Assembly: GCA_003531115.1 (NCBI GenBank)
Contig: DQHT01000093.1
Coordinates: 4,100 to 9,519 of the forward strand
Direction: 5' to 3'
DNA: 5,420 nucleotides
Source of the DNA: Bacteroidota bacterium
GTDB taxonomy: Bacteria; Bacteroidota; Bacteroidia; UBA8524
In this document: piece after piece, positions 1 through 5,420 of the stretch
Position numbering within the stretch: position 1 is the first letter of the stretch
Layout: every line of letters begins with the position of its first letter
Notes under the pieces: model-generated
The model's input: the letters and a program-made list of their open reading frames with translations, nothing else
Database searches by the model: none
Told to the model about the DNA's origin: nothing
Position numbers and translations under genes: made by a program

Positions 1-148
1 CCTGAATGATACCCTCTTCAAGAGACACATCCGGCATAAGCAATACAGATTGTCCCTGTGCATTAAATACTTCAAGAGTAGGGTTTACTACTTCACTAGT
101 CAGGTTCACTGTGAATAGTCCTGTATTTGGGTTTGGATAAACCTTCAG
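1..148 (-). other. T9SS type A sorting domain, C-terminal part missing
   Basis: From residue 946, LKVYPNPNTGLFTVNL followed by LEVFNAQGQSV matches the start of the T9SS C-terminal signal. The window ends at Gln994, before the expected final AGxYxxxI and KK-type strands. In T9SS cargo this domain is recognised by the translocon and normally removed as the protein is released or anchored to the surface. Confidence 0.9.
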
Positions 149-2983
149 GGAATTATTCAGTTCGCTATCAATTCCTGTTGGGGTTACAGAAACCGTCTGG
201 CTGCTTTCGCTGCTGCATCCAGCTGCTGAAGTAACGATGAGTTTCACCACATAATTTCCTGAAGCAATGTATCTATGGATAATCGTTGGGTCGCTTAGTT
301 TTGTTCCGTCACCAAGAAACCAAAGGAAGCTATTTCCTGCACCGGCATTTGCCGTGAAGGTCATGGTACCGTCTCCCTTTTCACCGGAAGCCTGAACAAA
401 GCTTGCATCAGGTAGCGGGTTAACAGAAATCACCCGGGTAGCCGTATCATAACATCCATTCACTGTGGAAACGACGAGACTAACCGTATACTGACCTGAA
501 GCAGCATAGGTAAAGGAGGCATCGGTTGAAGAGCTGGTTTGTCCATTTCCAAAATCCCAGGCATAAGTGCCGCCATTCGGAAGGTTAACCGTATTATTTG
601 TAAAGTCGCTCACCTCTCCTTCACACACATCTTCGGCAAGAAAATCTGCAATGGGTTTGGTATCGATCACAATCGTACGTTCGACAGAATCAGCACATCC
701 ATTTCCATTAAAGGCCAACAATTTAATGGTATAGGTACCGGGACCGGTATATTGTGTCACAGGATGCTCATCTGTACTGCTTACTCCATTACCCAAATCC
801 CATGAATAGGTATTTGCTCCTGAACCCGGTGTGTTTGTCAGGTTATTGATAGTAATCCAATCTTCAGAACATGCATTGCTCAACGAAAAGTCAGCATTTG
901 GGGATTCAATTAAAGAAACGGTGTTGGTAACAGAATCCTTACAACCCAGATCGGTAGTGGTGATCAGGGTTACGTCAAAATTACCAAAGCCCGAATACTT
1001 ATGCGAGGCATGTAATGAAGTGGCAGTGGTTCCATCACCGAACTTCCAGGTATTTCCATAAGTTCCGAACAAAAGCGTACTTCCATTAACAAACTTGGCC
1101 GTTGCATTGTTACAGGAGGTTTGAGAGGTAAAGGAAGGTACGGCACGGGGAGCCTGGGTTCCATATTTCGTTTTACTGTCAGGACAACCGTTGATGGTAA
1201 CCGTCATGGTAATCGAATAGTTCCCCGGAACGGCATATTGATGACTTGTAGAAGGTCCGGTTCCATGGGCTGAACCATCCCCGAAGTCCCAATCGTAGCT
1301 CGGGGTACCGGTAGGCAATAAAGACTGGTCGGCAAAGGCCAGGTCAGTTCCCTCACAGGCATTGGTAACCGCAAAGTCGGCAGTTGGCAGCTGATTTACA
1401 TTCACCACCACATCAAATGAATCCATATAACCCCAATCAGAGGTAACAAAAAGTTTCACCGTATAGGCTCCAAAGGTGGAATAAAGTTTTGTCGGATTTT
1501 GAAGGGTTGATGTTGTGCCATCTCCGAATTCCCAGAGGAATGACATAGTACCACTTTGAAGAGTACTTGTGTTGGTGAAGCTCATGGTTTCGTTGTCGCA
1601 TACATCCAAATGCGTGAATGAAGCAACAGGAACCGGAACCACGTTAATATATCTTCTTAGTACAGAATCACAGGCATTGCCCAGATCGTTGGCAGCAAAA
1701 GAATAGATGACTGCTGAATCCAACAGTGCGGCATCCGGACTAAAAGTGATTTTAGCATTATTACCCCCGGATGGAGCAGTAAATGAAAAATAGCTGTTAG
1801 CCAGGGTAGTTCCGTTCATGGTAAAGAACGTCAACCCTGAAATATCCCAGGTGCTTCCATAACCTGAATTGGCTTGACCAACCGGTGGCACAACTTCATA
1901 AGTTAACTGATCGCCTGCTGTTACAACATCCGGATCAAGTAAGGTTCCTGCACTCTGCATGCGGGACGACTCATAAGGAGTACCTTTTATGATCTGTGTA
2001 CCTGTTGGAGATGGTAATACGGTAATGGTTGTTTTAGCCGTATCGTTTGCCGCGTTGATGTCGCCCTGAACATTAATGGCTGCCACGTTTACACTTCCTG
2101 CTGTTGAAGGAACAACAACGCCCGTCAGGTTTACCGTAGTACTGGCACCGGGAGCCAGGCTGTTCAGATTAATAGCATAAGAGCTGGTAACCCCGCCTAC
2201 ATCAAGACCAAGGGTCATGGCTTCAGCCGAGAAGGTACTGTTATTCTTAACGCTCACAGAAAGGTCGCCTTCATGATGGGTACAAAGCGATGCAGGATTT
2301 ATTTGAAGATTTGAAAGCTCCAATTCCGGATTGCAGGCCTGATTAACACAAAAAGAAATGTCATCCATGTACCATTCAGAATTTGAATACACCTCATAAA
2401 GGTCCAAATAGGAAATCGGTGCGGTATTGTTTAAAGTACCCTGTAAATTTCCATCAATAAATATTTGCCAGGTATCGGTATCAAAATTTACATCAATGGT
2501 AAGTTCAAACCACTGATCATGGGGAAAGGTGCCATTTGCACTATTGCCACCATATGCATTCCAGGTACCCCCTGAATAAAAGTAGAAGTCCATTGACCAT
2601 TGTTGAGAAACACCGGCACCTCCCTGAAAATTGAAATAGGAATTTCCGTTGGTTGGGATGTAGTACATGGCAGTGTATTTGAATCTGCCGGTAGAATGAA
2701 CACCACCAAAATCTAAAACAAGATCATGGGGGCCATTACCACTTGCTGAATAAAAATACAAAGACTTTGTACCGCTCAGGGCAAAGGAATTGTTAACATA
2801 AACGTCATCTGAGCCTCCTTCACTACCCCCTAAGGCAGCACTCCAGGTTGTCCATTCGTTGGATTGGGGCGCTACGTACGCACCTGCCGTGTAACTTTCG
2901 AAGTTATCACTAAAATATTGCTGCGCCCGGGATGAGGTGACGGCAATAAAAAGCACTATTAAACTAAATACAATTCTTTTCAT
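1..2983 (-). CDS. T9SS-exported multidomain protein: LamG-like, CARDB-like and six PKD domains (3' end cut by window)
   Basis: Probable secreted or surface-anchored binding/adhesion protein; no catalytic motif is visible. The 994 codons from ATG 2983 to position 2 are open without a stop. An in-frame TGA (3002-3004) lies seven codons upstream, so this ATG is the only reasonable start. Domain order by residue: signal peptide 1-20; LamG/ConA-like jelly-roll about 22-213 (starts near DNFESYTAG, includes WQIFIDGN, ends near WYMDDISFC); CARDB-like Ig domain about 218-326; unassigned module 327-453; six PKD domains 454-940; T9SS type A sorting domain from about 945 (LKVYPNPNTG). Compared with the neighbouring gene's sorting domain, about 30 C-terminal residues are missing outside the window. 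The gene has its own promoter and follows a terminator, so it is probably transcribed alone. No Shine-Dalgarno is seen before the ATG; the leader is A-rich (ACCAAAACC), as is usual in Bacteroidota. Ligand unknown. Confidence 0.95.
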   Translation of the reverse strand, partial: MKRIVFSLIVLFIAVTSSRAQQYFSDNFESYTAGAYVAPQSNEWTTWSAALGGSEGGSDDVYVNNSFALSGTKSLYFYSASGNGPHDLVLDFGGVHSTGRFKYTAMYYIPTNGNSYFNFQGGAGVSQQWSMDFYFYSGGTWNAYGGNSANGTFPHDQWFELTIDVNFDTDTWQIFIDGNLQGTLNNTAPISYLDLYEVYSNSEWYMDDISFCVNQACNPELELSNLQINPASLCTHHEGDLSVSVKNNSTFSAEAMTLGLDVGGVTSSYAINLNSLAPGASTTVNLTGVVVPSTAGSVNVAAINVQGDINAANDTAKTTITVLPSPTGTQIIKGTPYESSRMQSAGTLLDPDVVTAGDQLTYEVVPPVGQANSGYGSTWDISGLTFFTMNGTTLANSYFSFTAPSGGNNAKITFSPDAALLDSAVIYSFAANDLGNACDSVLRRYINVVPVPVASFTHLDVCDNETMSFTNTSTLQSGTMSFLWEFGDGTTSTLQNPTKLYSTFGAYTVKLFVTSDWGYMDSFDVVVNVNQLPTADFAVTNACEGTDLAFADQSLLPTGTPSYDWDFGDGSAHGTGPSTSHQYAVPGNYSITMTVTINGCPDSKTKYGTQAPRAVPSFTSQTSCNNATAKFVNGSTLLFGTYGNTWKFGDGTTATSLHASHKYSGFGNFDVTLITTTDLGCKDSVTNTVSLIESPNADFSLSNACSEDWITINNLTNTPGSGANTYSWDLGNGVSSTDEHPVTQYTGPGTYTIKLLAFNGNGCADSVERTIVIDTKPIADFLAEDVCEGEVSDFTNNTVNLPNGGTYAWDFGNGQTSSSTDASFTYAASGQYTVSLVVSTVNGCYDTATRVISVNPLPDASFVQASGEKGDGTMTFTANAGAGNSFLWFLGDGTKLSDPTIIHRYIASGNYVVKLIVTSAAGCSSESSQTVSVTPTGIDSELNNSLKVYPNPNTGLFTVNLTSEVVNPTLEVFNAQGQSVLLMPDVSLEEGIIQ
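164..1624 (-). repeat. Six tandem PKD domains, 81-82 residues each
   Basis: Domains run at 1382-1624, 1139-1381, 896-1138, 650-895, 407-649 and 164-406, in order from the N-terminus (residues 454-534, 535-615, 616-696, 697-778, 779-859, 860-940). Each begins with [AP]-[SD]-F. The core motifs are WEFGDGT, WDFGDGS, WKFGDGT, WDLGNGV, WDFGNGQ and WFLGDGT, so domains 4 and 5 have GNG for GDG. Each then has Y-x(3)-G-[NAQT]-[YF] and a strand of alternating hydrophobic residues. The unit length is very regular, but the copies are well diverged in sequence, so this is an old domain array and not a recent DNA duplication. PKD arrays usually act as rigid spacers or protein/carbohydrate contact modules on the cell surface. 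Confidence 0.93.
1625..2005 (-). other. Unassigned extracellular module between CARDB-like and PKD domains
   Basis: Residues 327-453 do not show the PKD signature (no W-x-FGDG). They contain GDQLTYEVVPPVG, GYGSTWDISG, FSFTAPSGG and a final Ig-like pair of strands ending CDSVLRRYINVVP. The ending resembles the last hairpin of the adjacent PKD domains, so the fold is probably also a beta sandwich. I cannot name the family. Confidence 0.5.
2006..2332 (-). other. CARDB-like Ig domain
   Basis: Residues about 218-326 resemble CARDB (cell adhesion related domain in bacteria). The pattern is ELELSNLQINP, then VSVKNNSTFSAEAM, a central LAPGASTTVNLTGV strand, and an ending NDTAKTTITVLP. The phrase LAPGAS followed by a hydrophobic strand, and the closing N-D strand, are typical. 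Cys234 sits in the turn between the first two strands. Confidence 0.65.
2345..2920 (-). other. LamG/concanavalin-like domain
   Basis: Residues about 22-213 look like the jelly-roll domains often found at the N-terminus of T9SS cargo. The opening is FSDNFESYTAG, followed by WTTWS, a run of alternating aromatic beta strands (YFYFYS-type patterns), WFELTIDVNFDTDTW, FIDGN and a closing WYMDDISF strand. Family knowledge: such folds often bind carbohydrate or mediate adhesion, but no ligand residues can be named here. Assigned by pattern, not by search. Confidence 0.7.
2924..2983 (-). other. Sec signal peptide of the PKD protein
   Basis: Residues 1-20 show a classic layout: a basic start (MKR), a hydrophobic core (IVFSLIVLFIAV) and a polar end with small residues at -3 and -1 (SRA before QQ). 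Cleavage is predicted after Ala20. There is no lipobox cysteine, so this is signal peptidase I type and the protein is not a lipoprotein. Sec export to the periplasm is the expected first step before T9SS. Confidence 0.9.
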
Positions 2984-3013
2984 GGTTTTGGTGAATTGGT
3001 TTCAAGTCCTACT

Positions 3014-3045
3014 CAAAGCTAAGCAGGGTAATCGTTAAATCCAAA
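3014..3045 (-). promoter_or_regulatory. Bacteroidota-type promoter of the PKD protein gene
   Basis: Read on the minus strand, TTTG (3045-3042) is followed after 20 bases by TAGCTTTG (3021-3014). This fits the Bacteroidota sigma-ABfr consensus of TTTG at -33 and TAnnTTTG at -7, spaced about 19-21 bases. The -7 box ends 30 bases before the ATG at 2983, giving a leader of roughly 25 bases. The site lies just past the upstream gene's terminator, where a promoter would be needed. Confidence 0.7.
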
Positions 3046-3060
3046 CATATCAAATTCTAA

Positions 3061-3090
3061 TAAAAAGGGGGACTAAAGCCCCCCTTTTTT
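3061..3090 (-). terminator. Intrinsic terminator of the GEVED/HYR-like gene
   Basis: A perfect 10-bp inverted repeat (3062-3071 with 3080-3089) has five G:C and five A:T pairs around an 8-base loop. On the minus strand the stem runs A-tract, G-tract, loop, C-tract, T-tract, so a U-run follows the G/C pairs. It begins 18 bases after the TAA stop at 3108-3110. The symmetric A/T tracts would also let it stop transcription from the other strand. Confidence 0.92.
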
Positions 3091-3107
3091 GGTCAAATAA
3101 ATCAGGT

Positions 3108-5420
3108 TTATTGGATCGTTACTTTCTTATTTACAGTTTGTTCTCCATTCTGGATACGAACAAAGTAAACTCCCGCAGCAACCCCTTTCAGGTCGATCGC
3201 CAACTCACCATTAACGAACTGAGGATTCGGTACTGTTTGAAGTACTTTACCTTGTGCATTAATGATGGAGATTGCTGAATGAGATGAAAGTTCAGCTTCC
3301 AATTTAATTGTGAAGCTACCATTATTCGGGTTAGGATAAATGCTCACCATGTCATCCAGGTTTACATCTTCCACTCCTGTCATAGCACCATTCTCACTGA
3401 TCTGTACAGTACGGCATACGATTGCAGATTTGTTTCCGGATCCATCAATAGCCTGGTAACATACCTCGTAAAGACCAGGGTAGTTAAAGTCTACGTTTGA
3501 ACGGATGATGATAATCTGACATCCATTTGCTGATACCGCAAAATCAGCAGGAGTATAGTAGTTATCCGATACAACCAAACCCTGAGTAAAGTCGTAAGAT
3601 GACCAGCGGGGAAGGTTTACCGGATTGGTAATGATAACCGGTTTTACATCGTCGATAACCCGAATAACACGGTCGAAAGTCGATACATTTCCTCCGTTAT
3701 CGGTGGCTTTGTAGGTGATGGTATAATCACCCAAAACATTGATTGAGAATCCGCTTGGGTAAATAACTTCCAGATTTGCGAATCCATAATAATTGTCGGA
3801 TGCTGTAACAGCCAAATTTGGATGTTGTGCCCAGTTATTATCGAATACTTTTACGATAACGATTTCAGTACCGGCTACATAATGGATTTTCGGAGCAATA
3901 TAGTCAGCTACTTCAAACGTTACGGAAACAGTAGCCGATTGATTTCCTGAGAAATCGGTAGCCATATAAGTTTGTGTATAAGAACCAATGACGTTCGCAT
4001 TTACACTACCTGATATTTTTACCAATTGAGGATTCATATCAAAATTATCTGTTGCAATAACCGGATCAACAAATACAGAACCTACCTGAACGTTTACAAC
4101 AGGTGTAGAAACTACTGCAGGAGCAGTTAAATCTCTAACCTGAACTGTTCTTGTTGTTTCAGATTTGTTGCCATAGTCGTCGTAAACGGTATAGGTAAGA
4201 ACGTAATCGCCAATTGCCATTACATCTACGCTTCCGGTAACGGTAACCAAATGGTCAACATTGGATCCTGAAGGCATGTCCAGGGTAGTATAACCCGGGT
4301 CAGTAAATGGAGTCAATACTGACCATAAGATCGGATTCGCACCGTTAAGAGTAATGCTTGGAGCAGTAAGGTCAGCAACAACAGTCACTTTTCTTGCAAT
4401 GGTTGCAGCAACATTACCTGATTTGTCAGCAACATTGTAGGTTACGAAATAAACTCCGGTCTGGCTTACGTCAACACCATTGTTTACAACGATAGCACCT
4501 GAAATATCTCCTTCAAGATTGTCATATGCTGTTGCACCTTTATCTGTGTAAACACTGTTCACCTCAATGATCTCATCCGATCCGATAAGCTGGATAGCCG
4601 GAATGGTCATGTCAGGGGTAAGGAATACGGTATAATCTTCATATTCTCCTACCTGAGCAGGACCACATGCTGAAAGCGAGGTGTTAACAAGGCTGGCTCC
4701 AACACGCATGCGGGCTTCTCCCATCACAACGTCGTTGATTCCGGGAACAGTAAATGAACCTGAAAACACTTTGTTCATTGAACCTGTTTCAGAAGCAAGC
4801 AATTCGTTTGCATCGTTAAAGTCGCCATCGCGGTTGTAGTCGATCCAGATTTTCCGGTTGATGCCGTTTACGTTCGTGTTTCTTGAAATTTCGAAAGCAT
4901 AAGTTCCTCCTAAAATAAGGTCTATGCTCATGTCATCCGTATAGTTCGAATATCCGGGTACCTGTCCGGAAGCAGAGCTATTCACAAGAGTACCTACTAC
5001 AACTTTATTGATACCAACATCGGCAACAGTTGGATAGAAAACACCTGGTGTGCAATATTCGATCACATCGATATAGTTCGATTTTTCCAAAGAAGTAGAA
5101 CCATTATCGTTGGTAGCGATCATTTTTACATTGTAGCTTCCTGCCGCAGTGAATTTCACAGAAATATTCCTGTCTGTTTCAGTTCCACCATTTTCAATAG
5201 TGTATGTATTTGGCGTGATCACCCATTCGTATTCACAAGCCGCTACCGATTTGTCTTTCAACTCAACAATAGCACCTACCTTGGTAATATTGGTAGAAGT
5301 AGTAAAGTCAACAATCGGATTGTTGGTAGTTGCATCGATCACAAAAGATCTAACGATGGTATCATTTCCTTCGCAGGATTTTAATACCAAACGTACATAA
5401 CGTGTTCCTGATGTGAAGAA
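3108..5420 (-). CDS. T9SS-exported PKD/GEVED/HYR-like repeat protein (5' end outside window)
   Basis: The visible 770 residues form the C-terminal part of a large secreted or surface protein. The frame is open to 5420 with no start signal, so the true start lies beyond the window; the TTG at 5388-5390 falls inside a beta strand (RYVRLVLKSC) and is not a start. Domains in fragment numbering: end of a PKD/Ig-like domain 1-29; PKD domain about 35-120; GEVED domain about 121-267; five HYR/DUF5011-like repeats 270-675; complete T9SS type A sorting domain about 691-770, ending KKVTIQ then TAA. No catalytic motif is seen here, although an enzyme domain could lie in the missing N-terminal part. The likely role is adhesion or matrix binding at the surface. 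A terminator follows closely, and the next gene has its own promoter, so this gene is the last or only one of its transcript. Confidence 0.95.
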   Translation of the reverse strand, partial: FFTSGTRYVRLVLKSCEGNDTIVRSFVIDATTNNPIVDFTTSTNITKVGAIVELKDKSVAACEYEWVITPNTYTIENGGTETDRNISVKFTAAGSYNVKMIATNDNGSTSLEKSNYIDVIEYCTPGVFYPTVADVGINKVVVGTLVNSSASGQVPGYSNYTDDMSIDLILGGTYAFEISRNTNVNGINRKIWIDYNRDGDFNDANELLASETGSMNKVFSGSFTVPGINDVVMGEARMRVGASLVNTSLSACGPAQVGEYEDYTVFLTPDMTIPAIQLIGSDEIIEVNSVYTDKGATAYDNLEGDISGAIVVNNGVDVSQTGVYFVTYNVADKSGNVAATIARKVTVVADLTAPSITLNGANPILWSVLTPFTDPGYTTLDMPSGSNVDHLVTVTGSVDVMAIGDYVLTYTVYDDYGNKSETTRTVQVRDLTAPAVVSTPVVNVQVGSVFVDPVIATDNFDMNPQLVKISGSVNANVIGSYTQTYMATDFSGNQSATVSVTFEVADYIAPKIHYVAGTEIVIVKVFDNNWAQHPNLAVTASDNYYGFANLEVIYPSGFSINVLGDYTITYKATDNGGNVSTFDRVIRVIDDVKPVIITNPVNLPRWSSYDFTQGLVVSDNYYTPADFAVSANGCQIIIIRSNVDFNYPGLYEVCYQAIDGSGNKSAIVCRTVQISENGAMTGVEDVNLDDMVSIYPNPNNGSFTIKLEAELSSHSAISIINAQGKVLQTVPNPQFVNGELAIDLKGVAAGVYFVRIQNGEQTVNKKVTIQ
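3111..3350 (-). other. Complete T9SS type A sorting domain
   Basis: Fragment residues 691-770 hold MVSIYPNPNNGSFTIKL, then ISIINAQGKVLQ, then GVAAGVYFVRIQNG and the final KKVTIQ. The length, about 80 residues, and the end at the stop codon are as expected for a full T9SS C-terminal signal. It shares YPNPN-x-G-x-FT and NAQG with the sorting domain of the downstream gene. Confidence 0.95.
3396..4613 (-). repeat. Five tandem HYR/DUF5011-like Ig repeats
   Basis: Repeats in fragment residues: 270-349, 350-429, 430-505, 506-589 and 590-675, about 76-86 residues each. Each starts with D-x(3)-P (DMTIP, DLTAP, DLTAP, DYIAP, DDVKP). Each has a G-x-Y strand (TGVYFVTYNV, IGDYVLTYTV, IGSYTQTYMA, LGDYTITYKA, PGLYEVCYQA) followed by D-x(2)-GN (DKSGN, DDYGN, DFSGN, DNGGN, DGSGN). 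These marks fit the HYR and DUF5011 groups of bacterial Ig-like domains, which act as surface stalks or adhesion modules. The copies are diverged at DNA level. Repeats 4 and 5 share SDNYY. Only repeat 5 has cysteines (634, 654, 669). Confidence 0.9.
4620..5060 (-). other. GEVED domain with a possible calcium loop
   Basis: Fragment residues about 121-267 begin YCTPG and end with GEYEDYTVFL, a variant (GEYED, 258-262) of the motif that gives the family its name. In the middle, WIDYNRDGDFND (192-203) has the D-x-N-x-D-G-D spacing of EF-hand-like calcium loops, as is common in this family. Two cysteines, 123 and 252, flank the domain and may pair. GEVED domains occur in many Bacteroidota surface proteins; their exact role is unclear. 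Confidence 0.88.
5061..5318 (-). other. PKD domain of the GEVED/HYR-like protein
   Basis: Fragment residues about 35-120 start with PIVDFTTS, have the central strand EYEWVITP in place of the usual W-x-FGDG, and end with FTAAGSYNVKMIATNDNGS then a closing strand YIDVI. The AAGSYNVKMIATN strand is the clearest PKD mark. The preceding 29 residues (SGTRYVRLVLKSC and on) look like the last hairpin of another domain of this type. Confidence 0.75.

Noticed and set aside
539..805. Plus-strand open frame of 88 codons
   Set aside because: It lies antisense to PKD domains of a well-supported gene, has no recognisable domain and no clear promoter.
831..1061. Plus-strand open frame of 76 codons
   Set aside because: Antisense shadow of PKD3 and PKD4; the protein has no recognisable features.
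970..1164. Minus-strand open frame of 64 codons
   Set aside because: It is in another frame inside the PKD2/PKD3 coding sequence, which is the real gene.
164..1624. CRISPR-like or recent tandem DNA repeat with a 243-base period
   Set aside because: The period comes from PKD domains in protein. The copies are diverged at base level and no short identical repeats with spacers are present.
2488..2709. Minus-strand open frame of 73 codons
   Set aside because: It overlaps the LamG-like coding region in a different frame; the main frame is unbroken from 2983.
3042..3049. TATGTTTG as an alternative -7 box
   Set aside because: It matches TAnnTTTG, but the -33 position 19-21 bases upstream falls in the terminator stem and has no TTTG. 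Its TTTG serves better as the -33 box of the downstream site.
5388..5390. TTG as start codon of the upstream minus-strand gene
   Set aside because: The frame stays open to 5420 and the residues before it (TSGTRYVR) continue a normal PKD-type strand. No signal peptide follows the TTG.
5149..5400. Plus-strand open frame of 83 codons with a hydrophobic stretch
   Set aside because: Antisense to the PKD domain of the upstream gene; the hydrophobic character comes from reading beta-strand codons backwards.

Overview
The window carries two large minus-strand genes, both cut by the window edges. Each encodes a modular, extracellular protein with a C-terminal type IX secretion system (T9SS) sorting domain, seen as YPNPN-x-G motifs at the start of the domain in both. 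This domain type, the PKD, GEVED and HYR/DUF5011-like modules, the TTTG-N20-TAnnTTTG promoter and the absence of a Shine-Dalgarno sequence all point to a member of the phylum Bacteroidota. Genus or habitat cannot be read from this sequence.

Layout, in the direction of transcription (right to left). (1) 5420-3108: the 3' part, 770 residues, of a gene that begins outside the window. It encodes the end of one PKD/Ig-like domain, a PKD domain, a GEVED domain with a possible calcium loop, five HYR/DUF5011-like repeats and a complete T9SS sorting domain. (2) 3107-2984: a compact intergenic region with a strong intrinsic terminator (3061-3090) and then a Bacteroidota-type promoter (3014-3045). (3) 2983-1: the 5' part, 994 codons, of a second gene. 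It encodes a signal peptide, a LamG/ConA-like domain, a CARDB-like domain, one unassigned module, six PKD domains of 81-82 residues each, and the start of a T9SS sorting domain. This reading frame was checked codon by codon from 2983 to 2 and has no stop or frameshift; it lacks a stop because it leaves the window.

The genes look like two separately transcribed units making cell-surface or secreted adhesin/binding proteins. Both would be exported by Sec and then by T9SS across the outer membrane. No catalytic domain is visible in either part, so no enzymatic role is proposed. The plus strand shows no convincing gene.

The most interesting observation is the cysteine layout of the second protein. 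Its PKD domains carry cysteines at two positions with an exact one-domain offset, which suggests disulphides stapling each domain to the next. No new defence, mobile or RNA system was found.
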